NCBI GenBank assembly: GCA_011526365.1
Contig: WTIO01000044.1
Coordinates: 1-64,000 of the forward strand
Source: Flavobacteriales bacterium
Lineage (GTDB): Bacteria > Bacteroidota > Bacteroidia > Flavobacteriales > Flavobacteriaceae
Length of the DNA: 64,000 nucleotides
Direction of reading: 5' to 3'
The position numbers were made by a program, and so were the translations under genes. The notes under the pieces are model-generated. The model saw nothing but the letters and a program-made list of their open reading frames with translations. It had not been told where the DNA came from and did no database searches. The stretch's first letter is position 1. Each line of letters begins with the position of its first letter. Below are positions 30,501-40,600 of the stretch, piece after piece.

Positions 30501-31952
30501 GCCAAATCCTTGCTGCACTGTGGCAATATCACGTATGGCCTCATTAAGGACTCCTGTGCTCCCTATAGTTTTAGGGTTCAAACGGTTGGCTTCGTTGTTG
30601 GGTACTTGTGTTGCCGCTTGTGCCGTAAAAAAATCAGGGATACGATCTACCAATGCCGTACGGTTTGGATGGGCTTCCCCAAGGTCTTGCAGGGCTACAA
30701 TGTTTCTGATATTGTTGGTTTGCGCCCCACGATTGGTTACCCACACCTCAATACGTGTAATTTGTACTTTTGAATTGATGTAGGGATAGGTTTTTAGTGC
30801 CTCATCGTATTGATCTCTAAAAAATTGGGCTAAGAAAAAGTGCCGATCCTCTTCATAATCGAGGGCAAAGAGGTCGAAGGTACTCAGTGTGCCTCCCCCT
30901 TGAGCAGAAATATTTTGAGATTGGGAACGCTGTTCCGAAAAAATACCTGTGATGGTGGTTTTACCAAACTTCAGGTCAGCACGAACACCAAACAGGCTTT
31001 GTGCACCCTGAATTAAACTGTTGTTCAGCGGCATACTGACATTTCCCAAATCGATATTTTGAATGATGCCATCTTCGGTGAAATTTCCCTCTAAATAATC
31101 AGCAACATCATTCCCGAAGGCCAAGGGGTTTCGGGCGACACTGTTGGCTTTTGTTTTAAGCTGTTGTAGTTTTTGTTTGTATTCGTCAATTTTTTGTTTG
31201 GCTTGATTGAGTTTCTCTTTGGCGTCATCAAATTTTTCTTTTAGCTCTTGGGCTTGTTCTATAAGACGCCCATTGTTTACAGATACAAGCTCATTGATTT
31301 GTGGAGGGTTAAATTGAATTTTAATTAAATTTTGAAAGTCAAAGGTCGATTCAGTATCGTAATTGGCTGTGATTTGCAGACGATCACCAATTTTCCCCAG
31401 TAAACTTAAACTGATCCGTTGGTCGAAATCAAAACCAAAGCTCTCGCGGTTACGGGGAGAGGCTGCAGGGTTTTCGTTACTTTGATACCTCCCACCCAAG
31501 TCAATACCAATGGCCCCTTGAGGCTGAATGTCGATGCTGTTGTTGCCAAAAATGGACTGAAAAAACTGTTTGTTGACGTAGAGTTCGGGGAGTAAGTTTT
31601 TTTGGGTGTCTTCTAAATTTTCTGCCTTTCCCGCCAGGGCCACAGTTTTTTGTTTGAAATAGGATTTGAGTTCTTCTTGTAGTACGCGTGCTTCAAACTC
31701 TTCGGGGGTTAGCACCAAAGGGGTGGTAATGGGGTAATCGGCAATGGACTTTATGAAAATATACCGATCGGTAAGGGGGTCGTAGCGGTATTGGGTGGTG
31801 ACGCTTTCACTTTCGGGTAGGCGAAGCTGGCCTATGCCAGATGTTTCTTCTTCGGTTTGCGCATAAAAAAACTGGCCGTTTCCCAGGCTAAGAAAAAAAA
31901 GGAAAACGATAGGTAAAAATTGGGGTAGAGCGTCTTTATTAAACCGATACAA
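24522..31952 (-). CDS. sprA: SprA/Sov, T9SS outer membrane translocon (gliding motility)
   Basis: 2,476 aa, signal peptide, N-terminal YRYDPLTDRYIF, barrel-rich composition, and ruvA-sprA-gcvH order. Confidence 0.95.
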   Translation of the reverse strand: MYRFNKDALPQFLPIVFLFFLSLGNGQFFYAQTEEETSGIGQLRLPESESVTTQYRYDPLTDRYIFIKSIADYPITTPLVLTPEEFEARVLQEELKSYFKQKTVALAGKAENLEDTQKNLLPELYVNKQFFQSIFGNNSIDIQPQGAIGIDLGGRYQSNENPAASPRNRESFGFDFDQRISLSLLGKIGDRLQITANYDTESTFDFQNLIKIQFNPPQINELVSVNNGRLIEQAQELKEKFDDAKEKLNQAKQKIDEYKQKLQQLKTKANSVARNPLAFGNDVADYLEGNFTEDGIIQNIDLGNVSMPLNNSLIQGAQSLFGVRADLKFGKTTITGIFSEQRSQSQNISAQGGGTLSTFDLFALDYEEDRHFFLAQFFRDQYDEALKTYPYINSKVQITRIEVWVTNRGAQTNNIRNIVALQDLGEAHPNRTALVDRIPDFFTAQAATQVPNNEANRLNPKTIGSTGVLNEAIRDIATVQQGFGNYAATVQEGIDFAVLESARKLNPNEYQLHPQLGYISLNQRLSNDEVLGVAFQFTYQGKLYQVGEFANGGVPGTTVESNAETTRPQVQTNNLVIKLIKSNLTDIRQPIWDLMMKNIYNSGAFQIDQEDFRLAVLWSDPSPINYLTPVDTEIWPEDLEEQILLNTFALDRLDNYQDPAPKGDGFFDYIPGITIDPKFGRIIFPSVEPFGHFLFDLLRDPKNGQEDYLQPNTYNANQKRYVFREMYALTKAAALEETEKNKFQLKGRYKSQGGEGIPIGAFNVPRGSVQVTAGGRLLQEGVDYTVNYDIGRVKILDEALLAANIPIDISVENNSFFNQQNKRFSGVNVQHQVSENTVVGASLINLSENPLTQKANYGTAPVNNTMLGFNTNFSTEVPLLTRLANVLPNIYTTTPSRLSFRGEIASLQANNPRNTQLEGEANVYIDDFEGAQTSIDIKGFNAWSLSSTPVKHFEGSAYTNNDLRSGFGRAKLAWYTIDPIFFTSQRPSGINNNDISLNTTRRIFIQEIFPEQDLVQGTSTVQNTFDLAYFPDEKGPYNNNEESVFETNPKKNWAGIMRPLSATNFEQSNVEFIEFWLLDTFENLEDDENDEGELVFHLGNISEDVLKDGRKQYENGLPGATNESLINTTVWGKVPAKQSLLYAFNTTEADRELQDVGLDGLTDAEEQAIYTNGPAEDPAGDNYQYFVAAQGGVLERYKNYNGTDGNSPIAFSNTDRGSTTIPDTEDINRDQSMNTIDSYFEYRVPIFKSMTVGNHPFITDVRENVKVRVPNGQEITTRWIQFKVPIQKNYYSGTAFSPYFDAVNAIEDLRSIRFMRMALTGFSSPVVFRFGTLELVRGDWRRYNKPLNPDLPMQTNTTVDISTVNILENENRIPINYVLPPDIRREQVNNNNTIVRQNEQSLAFRVNELQPQDARGIYKPVDLDMRQYKKLRMFLHAESLQGKPELPGSGATEDYDNRLVAFIRLGTDYQDNYYQIEVPLQPTPFDSEGSNRLSPEEVWQPDANSIEVPLELLSKIKALALGQASFQNPLYFDEELNPIQEFTPISALPGAKKYKFSIKGNPSLGNIKTLMIGVKNPATNIGNVLSGEVWFNELRLSGIDSEGGWAAIGALDANIADFAKISATGRYSTIGFGALDQSPNQRSREEMLQYDMVSNVNLGQLLPNKWGLQLPMNFGVGETIITPEYDPFYEDLKLDERLETASRTSQRDSIRNQAIDYTRRKSISFIGVRKTSSRGKKRFYKPENFDFSYAYNENFHHDYEIADQKEVNLMLQANYGYNFQPVEVMPFRKVKSLSRKKYWEWLWNFNFNLLPSTVAVTSNINRALRRQQFREVYFEGVDPNNQIALPDLMQRNYLFDWSYTLNHNLTKSLRLTVTASTNNIVKEYFKTKDENNTGLSPKEETVWENLWDGGQSNNFFQKLSLNYKLPFQYIPFLSFIDANYNYTGDFNWQRGADALAEVESPSGIPLGIVHTVQNANTKTFTGAINFNRLYTLLGLSGEQSRFVRPRRAADQPKTSPAKAEEENKKKRSKKTLKRIVDVLATIKRIQFNYAENNGTVLPGYLPGVGFTGTTKPTMGFTFGSQADVRYSAARQGWLTQFPDFNQPFTQVHNAKLTLAAQWAPVKDFIVDFNAERTYSESTFENFRVENQEYVPLNSTVAGNFGMSTILIKTAFNRLRGVTNPSFEIFRANRFEIARRMARERGLPLDGLGNEGYPKGFGKDQQDVIIAAFLSAYTDTSTDKIGLSPIQKTPLPNWNLKYGGLRDIPMFKKVFRRFTLTHAYRASMTINNFQTNLDYDPNNPLQLDDAGNFVSEQLYSNINLVEQFNPLLRLDAEFSNSLRVLAELKRDRAFSLSLDNNLLTETSGSEYIVGLGYRIKDLRLRTNLGGKRTTLKGDLNLKADFSYRNNLTILRNLEYNDNQVTAGQTLMSLKITADYALSKNLTSLFFYDHNFSRFGISTAFPQTSIRSGFTIRYNFGN

Positions 31953-31959
31953 CAGCGTT

Positions 31960-32541
31960 TTAAAGTTTATTCAAAGCCTTGCGGATGAGCTCTTCCACGG
32001 AACTCTCAGGAGCACTTTGAACGAGGTTATCAATCACTTTTTCTGCAGAGCGTCTTGGATAACCAAGAACCTCTAATGCTGATAACGCTTCTTCTTTAAA
32101 AGTATTGTTTGAAACAGTTTGAATTTTAGCCCCCGCTGGAAGGGCTTTTACTTTGTCTTTCAGATCGATAATCACCCTTTGGGCTGTCTTTGCTCCAATG
32201 CCTTTTATGGATTGAATGGTGGCTACATCTTCTCCCGCAATAGCAACATGAATTTCATCTGGAGGCAGGGAAGAAAGCATGGTTCGTGCCGTGCTTGTTC
32301 CTATGCCCGAAACACCAATGAGCAATCTAAATATATCACGCTCCACGGTGTCCTTAAAACCATAAAGCATTTGCACGTCTTCGCGCACATGAAAATGGGT
32401 GTGTAATTTGATGTATTCTTCATCGGGGAGTTGTGAAAAAGTGTGTAAAGAAATATGAACCTCATAGCCCAAACCATTGCAATTTACAACCACATGGGTG
32501 GGATGTTTTTCTACCAGCTTCCCTTCTATCTGAGTTATCAT
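31960..32541 (-). CDS. ruvA: Holliday junction branch migration protein RuvA
   Basis: MITQIEGKLVEKHPTHVVVNCNGLGYEV, GVSGIGTSTARTML, IKGIGAKTAQRVIIDLKDK. Confidence 0.97.
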   Translation of the reverse strand: MITQIEGKLVEKHPTHVVVNCNGLGYEVHISLHTFSQLPDEEYIKLHTHFHVREDVQMLYGFKDTVERDIFRLLIGVSGIGTSTARTMLSSLPPDEIHVAIAGEDVATIQSIKGIGAKTAQRVIIDLKDKVKALPAGAKIQTVSNNTFKEEALSALEVLGYPRRSAEKVIDNLVQSAPESSVEELIRKALNKL

Positions 32542-32543
32542 CG

Positions 32544-34820
32544 CTAAAAGGTTTTTTGCTTTTGCTGTGCATCTACCACTGCTACTGCAGTCATATTGAC
32601 AATTTCCTCTACTGAAGCGCCCAACTGAAGCACGTGTATAGGGTAATCGAGTCCCATAAGAATTGGCCCAATGGAAGAGGCCTCGTTGAGTTCTTTAAGC
32701 AGCTTGTAGGTAATGTTGGCCGCATCTAAATTTGGAAAAATAAAGGCGTTCACTTTTTTCTTATTTAAGGTTGAAAAGGAAAAACGGTCTTCAAGCATTT
32801 CCTTATTCAACGCAAAATCGGATTGTATGGGCCCGTCAGCATCAATTTCGGGATAGTATCGGTGTAAGTAAGCCACCGCTTCTTTTACCTTTTCGGCCTG
32901 TGGGAGCTTAGAGGAGCCAAAATTGGAAAAAGACAACAAGGCCATTACAGGGGTAATCCCAAACAACTCCATGGTTTTGGCGGTCATCTTAGAAATTACT
33001 GCCAACTCTTTGGCGGAAGGGTCAACGTTTATGGTTGTGTCCGAAAGAAAAATTGGTCCGTAATCCGTTAGCATTAGATTTGTAGCCGCCACACGGCGCT
33101 TGGACCCTTTTTTGGCGGTAATTTCGAGGATTGGGCGCACCACTTGTGGGTAATTTCTGGAGTAGCCAGAAATCATAGCATCGGCATCGCCGTTAACCAC
33201 CATCATAGCACCAAAATAATTGCGTTCCCGCATAATTTTTTCTGCGTCGTAAAGGGTTCTACCTCGGCGTTTTTGAGCCTCCCAAAAAAGTTCTGCATAC
33301 TGCTTTAAAACAGCTTCTTGCTCATCTTCTTTAGGATCAATAATTGGAACCTCTTCTTGGAACCCTATGGCTTCCTTTAATTCTAGTATGGTGCTCTTAC
33401 GCCCTAACAAGATGGGGTGTGCAATTTTTTCTTCAAAAACAATTTGTGCAGCCTTTAACACGTCCAACTGGTCGGCCTCAGTAAAAACAACCTTTTTGGG
33501 GCTGTTTTTTGCACGATCATGCAGGCCACGAACCATCTTTTGGCTGCTGCCTAAGCGCTGTTCTAAGCCAGCGATATAACGATCCCAATCTTCAATGGGT
33601 GCCGTTGCCACACCAGATTCCATTGCTGCTTTAGCAACAGCAGGGGGTACTGTAGCAATCAGTCGCGGGTCAAAGGGCTTGGGGATGATATAGTTTCTGC
33701 CAAATGAAATTCGGGTTTCTTCATAGGCTACATTCACTTGTTCGGGCACTGGCTCTTTTGCCAATGCAGCAAGGGCTTCAACAGCTGCCATTTTCATGGC
33801 TTCATTGATTTTTGTTGCCCGCACGTCTAAAGCCCCTCTAAAAATAAAAGGAAACCCTAGAACATTGTTTACCTGATTGGGGTGGTCTGAGCGACCTGTA
33901 GCCATAATAATATCATCGCGTACACTACAGGCTACATCGTAGTTAATCTCTGGATCGGGATTGGCCATGGCAAAAACTATAGGATTGTTTGCCATACTTT
34001 TTAGCATGGCTTCATCAACTATGTTTGCCATAGATAATCCAATGAAAACATCAGCATTCTCAAGGGCTTCTGCCAAGGTTGTGACGTCCCTAGGGGTAGC
34101 AAATTCTGCCTTTTCTGTAGTGAGGTTTTCACGATCCTTGCGAATGACACCTTTGCTGTCAGTCATCACAATATTTTCGGCCTTGGCACCAAAGGCTTTG
34201 TACAATCGGGTACAGGATATGGCTGCAGCTCCAGCTCCAGAAACTACAATTTTAACCGCTTCAATTTTTTTGTTAGCTAATTCTAATGCATTTAAAAGAG
34301 CCGCAGCAGAAATGATGGCCGTACCATGTTGGTCGTCGTGCATCACAGGAATATCCAATTCCTCTTTAAGTCGTTGTTCAATCATAAAGGCTTCGGGGGC
34401 CTTAATATCTTCCAAATTGATTCCCCCAAAGGTGGGAGCAATTGCTTTAACAGCCGTAATAAATGCCTCAGGGTCTTTGGCGTCAACTTCAATATCAAAT
34501 ACATCAATGTCGGCAAAGATTTTAAATAATAAGCCCTTCCCCTCCATTACCGGTTTGGAAGCATGGGGACCAATATCGCCCAGTCCTAAAACTGCTGTAC
34601 CATTAGAAATTACCGCAACCAGATTGCCTTTATTGGTGTATTTGTAAACATCGCTATCTCTTTTTTCGATCTCCTGACACGGCATGGCCACTCCCGGGGA
34701 ATAGGCCAATGCTAAGTCCCGTTGGGTTTGGTACTTTTTTGTAGGTACAACTTCTATTTTACCCGGCTTGGGCTTGGCATGATATACGAGTGCTTGACGC
34801 CGTTCCTGATCTTTTTGCAT
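32544..34820 (-). CDS. maeB: NADP-dependent malic enzyme with C-terminal phosphotransacetylase-like domain
   Basis: YSPGVAMPCQEIEK, DDQHGTAIISAAALLNAL and a C-terminal PTA-like domain. Confidence 0.95.
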   Translation of the reverse strand: MQKDQERRQALVYHAKPKPGKIEVVPTKKYQTQRDLALAYSPGVAMPCQEIEKRDSDVYKYTNKGNLVAVISNGTAVLGLGDIGPHASKPVMEGKGLLFKIFADIDVFDIEVDAKDPEAFITAVKAIAPTFGGINLEDIKAPEAFMIEQRLKEELDIPVMHDDQHGTAIISAAALLNALELANKKIEAVKIVVSGAGAAAISCTRLYKAFGAKAENIVMTDSKGVIRKDRENLTTEKAEFATPRDVTTLAEALENADVFIGLSMANIVDEAMLKSMANNPIVFAMANPDPEINYDVACSVRDDIIMATGRSDHPNQVNNVLGFPFIFRGALDVRATKINEAMKMAAVEALAALAKEPVPEQVNVAYEETRISFGRNYIIPKPFDPRLIATVPPAVAKAAMESGVATAPIEDWDRYIAGLEQRLGSSQKMVRGLHDRAKNSPKKVVFTEADQLDVLKAAQIVFEEKIAHPILLGRKSTILELKEAIGFQEEVPIIDPKEDEQEAVLKQYAELFWEAQKRRGRTLYDAEKIMRERNYFGAMMVVNGDADAMISGYSRNYPQVVRPILEITAKKGSKRRVAATNLMLTDYGPIFLSDTTINVDPSAKELAVISKMTAKTMELFGITPVMALLSFSNFGSSKLPQAEKVKEAVAYLHRYYPEIDADGPIQSDFALNKEMLEDRFSFSTLNKKKVNAFIFPNLDAANITYKLLKELNEASSIGPILMGLDYPIHVLQLGASVEEIVNMTAVAVVDAQQKQKTF

Positions 34821-34836
34821 AGAATAGTCTTTAAGT

Positions 34837-34844
34837 CAAATGTA
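34837..34844 (-). promoter_or_regulatory. Bacteroidota -7 box (TACATTTG on minus strand) for the malic enzyme gene
   Basis: Plus strand CAAATGTA, 16 nt upstream of ATG. Confidence 0.45.
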
Positions 34845-34926
34845 AAATTATTTGGGTAATTAACAGCGGGAAATCCAAGAGACTTGTGTTACCGATACGA
34901 ATGCTTTGGTTTTATTTTCCGCGCGC

Positions 34927-36306
34927 CTAAGCGGGTGGGTTGGGTGATTTTTTCACTGTAATAAATAGTGAAAAAATCCCGCCCAAAATTAGGAACACCC
35001 CAGCCAAACGAATCACGTTAATGGGGTTTTGTCCTAAAAGGTCGAAGACAAAATACTGCATGGAAAAAATTTGAATAATCATTGGAACAACAATGAACAT
35101 ATTAAAAATTCCCATATACACTCCTGTTTTATTACTGGGTATGGCAGCAGCCAAAATTTGATAAGGCATGGCCATCATACTAGCCCATGTAATCCCCAAT
35201 CCAAAAGAGAATAAATAGATTTGACTAATGACTATACTACCCTCACCAAAAGGATTGGGCAAGGCAAACAATACAGCAGTATCACTGAGGTAAGGCATAA
35301 TCAACAAGCCCACACCACCCAAAAATAAACTGACAAAATGCAGTTGCTTAGCACCCAGTTTCCGTGCGATGGGAATCATGGCAAAAGCAATTAAAAAGCA
35401 CACAATATTATAGGTGCCATTCAGGTTTCCTGTGAGCAATTGAGCTTGGCTAAAGTAGGTAGTGTTTTGATCTAGCGTATCATAAAGGGATAGGGACAGG
35501 GCCGAGGTAAGGTACTGCCAATAACAGAACATAGCGTACCAGGGAAAAAACATCACTGGAATGAGTTGTCGCATGGTTTTTGGCATTTCTTTAATGGCGG
35601 TGTAAATGTTTTCTAGAGTACGCTTAAGCAGGGGGCCTTGCGCTTTTTCATCCTCAATTTGTTGGAGTTCCTCGGGTGTTGGGGGGTATTCGGAAGTGGT
35701 TAATACAGACACTAAAATTGTGGTAATGGATGCAATTGCCCCAATGGCAAACGCCCAGTAGGTAGATACTGGAATACCGTTATCCATTTTATCGCTTAAG
35801 GCCAAAATACCAAAAGACACAAGGATTGCAGGGGTGAAATTGGCTAGCGTAGTACCAAAGCCTGTAAAAAAACTTTGCATTAAAAACCCTAAAGAATACT
35901 GTTTTTCGGGCAGCTTATCTGAAATAAACGCCCGATAGGGTTCTAGAGCGATGTTATTGGCAGCATCTAAAATCCACAATAAACTAGCAGCCATCCAAAT
36001 AGTGCTGGAATACGGCATGGCAATTAATGCCAAACTGGCAATTAATGCCCCAATGAGGAAAAAGGGTTTTCTACGTCCAAATTTTGGCGACCAGGTACCG
36101 TCACTTATAGCCCCAATAATAGGTTGTACCACCAGTCCCGTAACGGGGCCGGCGAGCCACAACATGGGCAGCTCTGCTTCTTCGGCTCCCAAATACTTAT
36201 AGATGGCACTCATATTGCTTTGCTGCAAGCCAAAGCTAAATTGGACCCCAAAAAAACCAAAATTCATGGTTAGGATCTGCCAAAAGGATAACTCTTTTTT
36301 CTTCAT
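34927..36306 (-). CDS. MFS transporter, SLC45/sugar-H+ symporter type
   Basis: Multi-TM; PIIGAISDGTWSPKFGRRKPFFLIGA (RRKPF motif). Confidence 0.85.
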   Translation of the reverse strand: MKKKELSFWQILTMNFGFFGVQFSFGLQQSNMSAIYKYLGAEEAELPMLWLAGPVTGLVVQPIIGAISDGTWSPKFGRRKPFFLIGALIASLALIAMPYSSTIWMAASLLWILDAANNIALEPYRAFISDKLPEKQYSLGFLMQSFFTGFGTTLANFTPAILVSFGILALSDKMDNGIPVSTYWAFAIGAIASITTILVSVLTTSEYPPTPEELQQIEDEKAQGPLLKRTLENIYTAIKEMPKTMRQLIPVMFFPWYAMFCYWQYLTSALSLSLYDTLDQNTTYFSQAQLLTGNLNGTYNIVCFLIAFAMIPIARKLGAKQLHFVSLFLGGVGLLIMPYLSDTAVLFALPNPFGEGSIVISQIYLFSFGLGITWASMMAMPYQILAAAIPSNKTGVYMGIFNMFIVVPMIIQIFSMQYFVFDLLGQNPINVIRLAGVFLILGGIFSLFITVKKSPNPPA

Positions 36307-36311
36307 AAGGT

Positions 36312-37670
36312 TTATTTGTCCTGCACAGCTGCAGTAGTTGATTGGCGGGTATAGGTTTGGATTTTATCCACCACATAACGCCCCACTTTTTCACCTTGAA
36401 GCACTCCTTGTTCGATGGCCATCATATAGTGTATTCCTCCGTATAGCCTAGATATCGCTGCCTCTTCTGAAGCTTCAATAAAAGAAGTGTAGGACCGCGC
36501 CGGCAATCCGTATTCGAGCTCTGTAGTGTCTTCAAATGAAAAATTTGGGCCATAAATTTCTGTTAGCGCCAGGGCTGCAGCACGGGAAATCACAGAGTGT
36601 CCACTAGTGTATTCAGGAAAAGGAGGGGTTTGCAGTACTGGAAGCCACTCCTCATCGTAGTATTTATTAATTAAAGTTTCGGGACGCACAACCAACGTAT
36701 CCCATTTTTCGTCCCAACAACTAATAAAACCGTCAAACAGGGCGATACTCACGCTTGTAAAGGCATCAACGGTTTGAGCAAAGTCACTTTTAGCTGTTTT
36801 GGCAGCAATGGCTGTAATCCCTATCCAGTGTCCTCCAGGTGTAATTTTTTTAGTAGCAAACATGGCGTGCCCCCGGTGGTGGGTAACATAGGGATTGCAA
36901 TCCCAAAATTTTGCAATTTCAAGTTGTTCGTCATCTAACTTTTTACCAATAGTATACACCTGTTCCAATTGCTTTTGAAATGGACTTCCAGGGCTGAGGT
37001 CAAAAGGAAGAGGCGGTTCGGGAGCAAACTGATTGGCAGAATCCAATACCATGGTACGGATTTGGTTCCAATGGGGCTCAATCCCGTCCATATAATCTGG
37101 TGGGGTGGGTTTCCAAAACTGATCGCCATCCCGTATGGTGTATTTCGGATAGGTTCGGGTTTGGTTATACATATCGCCACTGGCCCAATCAGCGATGTGT
37201 TGCACGATGGTCTGCGCATACTTTTCAGAGGCTTTGCGCACCCCGCGGGGAACACCCATAGCACTTACTTTTTGTTTTAAATTGGCCTGGAAGGCTTCCA
37301 TCTTGTCTTCTGAAAAAATAAGCTGTTTTCCCATGGCGTTAAAGGCCATAAGTGCCGCCAAATGAAAATTTACCTTCGTGTTTGTGGGAGCAGGCACTGA
37401 AGTGAGGTTTTTTACCTGACCGCTTAAGGTGTTGTAGCGGGCTGGGGTAGCTTGACGCATAATTTCGTATGCCGCAACAGTAGGGTATAAATAGACACGT
37501 GAGGCTACGGGAGGAGAAAAAATATCGTAAACAACAATATCCGATAGGTTTTTCATTGCATCGATAAACAAGTTGGGGTCTTCTAACTTAACTTTCCAAC
37601 TATCGTCTGTCTTACAAGAAGTAAACAGTGCAACTACTACTATCAAAAGCATTAGAATCCTTCTCATCAA
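36312..37670 (-). CDS. vanadium-dependent haloperoxidase / PAP2-superfamily lipoprotein
   Basis: Lipobox LFTSC; KWDTLVVRPE, FPEYTSGHSVISRAAA, AAISRLYGGIHYMMAIEQG fit the K-RP / SGH / SR-GGIH active-site pattern. Confidence 0.88.
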   Translation of the reverse strand: MMRRILMLLIVVVALFTSCKTDDSWKVKLEDPNLFIDAMKNLSDIVVYDIFSPPVASRVYLYPTVAAYEIMRQATPARYNTLSGQVKNLTSVPAPTNTKVNFHLAALMAFNAMGKQLIFSEDKMEAFQANLKQKVSAMGVPRGVRKASEKYAQTIVQHIADWASGDMYNQTRTYPKYTIRDGDQFWKPTPPDYMDGIEPHWNQIRTMVLDSANQFAPEPPLPFDLSPGSPFQKQLEQVYTIGKKLDDEQLEIAKFWDCNPYVTHHRGHAMFATKKITPGGHWIGITAIAAKTAKSDFAQTVDAFTSVSIALFDGFISCWDEKWDTLVVRPETLINKYYDEEWLPVLQTPPFPEYTSGHSVISRAAALALTEIYGPNFSFEDTTELEYGLPARSYTSFIEASEEAAISRLYGGIHYMMAIEQGVLQGEKVGRYVVDKIQTYTRQSTTAAVQDK

Positions 37671-37691
37671 ATCAGGTTTAAATTCTTGGGG

Positions 37692-40600
37692 CTAATGTAC
37701 TGAATTATTTGAGTTTAAAACTAGCAGGTAGCTGTTTTGGGTACCTACAAAAAATTCTTTAGAATTAGAACTGTGTATTTCCTTAGCAATGGTACTAAAT
37801 GGTAACCCCAAGGAGCTGTGTTTTTGATGTTGGAAGGTAGCAGTGTCAAAGCTGCTTAATACTCCTCCTGAGTTGGCCATTTGTGGCCCTAATTCCACAA
37901 CGTTAGCCTTTGAATTCCCCACATAATACACCTTACCTGAAGACGGATCAATATGAATATCCTCAATGGTAGAGTGTTGTGCCTCAGCAGGTAGGGCATA
38001 GCCTTTGTAGCCCTCCTCGGTAGCAATATAAATCATGGAGCGCAGTTCGGTGATTTCCTTGTAGGCCAGTACTTCATCTTTTTGAACACCCAAAAGGGTA
38101 TTGATATCCCTTACCTTAGAAAACTCCTTGTACTTTACAAAGCGTTTGCGAATCATTGGCATTTGAGCAGCCAACTTGTCTTTAGACGCAAAGGGAATTT
38201 CCTCTCCACCATAGGTATAAAAAATCACAGGGTCCAACTGTTCGTTTTCATCAAAATCATTGAGGTACATTCGTATTGGAGTCGCTGAACTGGCTTTCCA
38301 TTTCATGTTGAGTCCTGCATTACCCCCCAGGATATCGAGGCGACCATCGCCATTAAAATCATGGAATGCAACACTGTTCCACAGCCCATTGGTGTTTTGC
38401 AATTGGAAGGTAGCAGTTACATTTTCAAAATTGTTATCGCCCATGTTTTTAATAAGTGTAATGGGCATCCAATCACCAACCACGACTAAATCCAAAAGCG
38501 CGTCTTGATCAAAATCTACCCATTGCGCATCGGTGACCATGCCCAATGGAAACATCAATGCAGGCTGCAACTGTTTTCCCGCCATATTTTTCAGAATATA
38601 ACTGTCCGGACTTAAGCCGTAGGCACCAGGGATCGATCTGCTTCCAACAAATAAATCCATAAAACCATCCTGATTGTAATCGGCAGCACGAACGGTAGCA
38701 CCGTTGGTGGAAGGCAAAGTAATGTTGGCATTCACAAATTCGCCGTCACCCAAGTTAATGTACAAGCGATCCATCAAGTAACGGTTGCCTTCTTCAATAT
38801 CGTTCCCTCCACTCACTACATAAAGGTCTTGGTCTCCATCGTTATCAATATCTACAGCCGTGGCGGCAACATCTTCAAAATTACGATCACTTTCAAATGC
38901 TGGGGTCGATTGTACCCTAAACGTTCCTGCTGTACTGCCCAACCACAAATTTGCAGGCTGAAACTTTGCCCCTCCCACAAAAAAATCTTCTATCCCATCA
39001 TTATTAAAATCAGCAAAGGTTAAGGCCGGGCCTTCTTGCGATAATTTTTCGGGAATTAAGCCTTCGCGAACATCGTCGTAGTACTTGTTTTCCTCGTACA
39101 GAAACGGAAGTGTATTTATAGTAAATGATGCAGCTGCTACAGGTGGAGGAGGCGCAGGAGTCGAAGGGGCATATGCTATGGTGTGAAAGCCTGATGACAG
39201 TTGCCCTAGCGTTTGCTGTTGCTGGTTCGGCCAAATTACGGTGAGGGAGTCTGCAGTGACCGTCGGCGGAAGCCCAAAATGCAAACGCTGTGAAGAAGCG
39301 GATTGGAACCCCTTTGTGGAATACAACTCCTGAAGGTATTGCTTCCCTCCAGCATACACATAAGCTTTAGCGCCTTTTACTGTTGCGCCCTTGTGGTTTA
39401 GCGCTACCGTAAGCCCGCCACTATTGGTAGTATTTTCATAGAGCGTTGCCTCTTGATTGATGTTGTTGGTCACCAAATCCAAATCGCCATCGTTGTCCAA
39501 ATCGGAATAGGCAGCCCCGTTAGAAAACGTAGGCGCTCCCAAAGCGGCTTCTTTAACGCTGCTAAACTGCATGGCCCCCTTGTTTTTAAACAACACATTG
39601 GGAAGCTTTAAGGTGGGCATTTCGGCAACAATTTCTTTTCGTAGCTGCTCTTGCTGGCTTTTTTCATAGTCAGCAAATTTTATGGTGCTGATGTATTTGA
39701 TATAATCCAGGTCGTTGGGACGCTTGATGATTCCGTTAGAAATAAATATATCGTTGTTTAAATCGTTGTCAAAATCTGCTAGTAACACGGACCAGCTCCA
39801 ATCCGAAGCATAAGTATTGGTCATTAAAGCAACCTCTGCATAGGTTTGATCTTCTTTTTTCAGCTGAAAATTATTCCGCGCCAATTGGGGATGAAAGCCA
39901 AAATCCTTTTTTATACGATCTACTTTATCGGTGTCCTCCCCTCCAGATTTTAGAAGTATGGTGGGATCATAGGGCATCATATCGGTAGAAAACAAATCCA
40001 ACTGCGCATCGTTGTTAAGATCCGCCACATCTACCCCCATTGTAAAACGGCTGGTATGTGCCATATAATCGGCAATGGACTCGGTGAAGGTGTTGTCTTT
40101 ATTGTTGATGTAGATAAAATCATTTTCGTGAAAGTCGTTTCCCACATAAATATCGGGCCATCCATCGTTGTTGATATCCGTAACACGAACGGCTAAACCA
40201 TAGCCTAAGGGGCTAGAATATATCCCAGAAGCAGCCGTAACATCTACAAATTTTGCCTCCTTTTCGTTAAGGCGATTTTCATACAAACGGTCACCAGTTC
40301 GGGGGGCGGGGTTGTTGCGGTTTTTTGTAGTGCCGTAACTGCGTATATTGTGCACTGCATGATTGAGTAAATAAAGGTCTAAATCTCCATCTTTATCGTA
40401 GTCTAAAAATGCTCCTTGGGTACTGTAGCCTGAAAAATCAAGACCTAGGGCCTTACTACTCTCGGTAAATTTTCCTGTACCGTCATTAAGATAAAGTAAA
40501 TTGTGGGCCTTGGCTCCGCGATGCTGTCCCAATTGGGCTACAAAAATATCCAAATCGCCATCGTTGTCAATGTCTTCCATACTCACTCCCGTGGACCAGT

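Noticed and set aside
24787-30783. Multiple 60-115-aa plus-strand ORFs opposite sprA
   Set aside because: All lie within the conserved sprA reading frame and have no recognisable motifs.
33961-34647. 228-aa plus-strand ORF opposite the malic enzyme gene
   Set aside because: Antisense to a clearly conserved coding region, low-complexity Ser/Ala/Ile translation, no family resemblance; a frame artefact.
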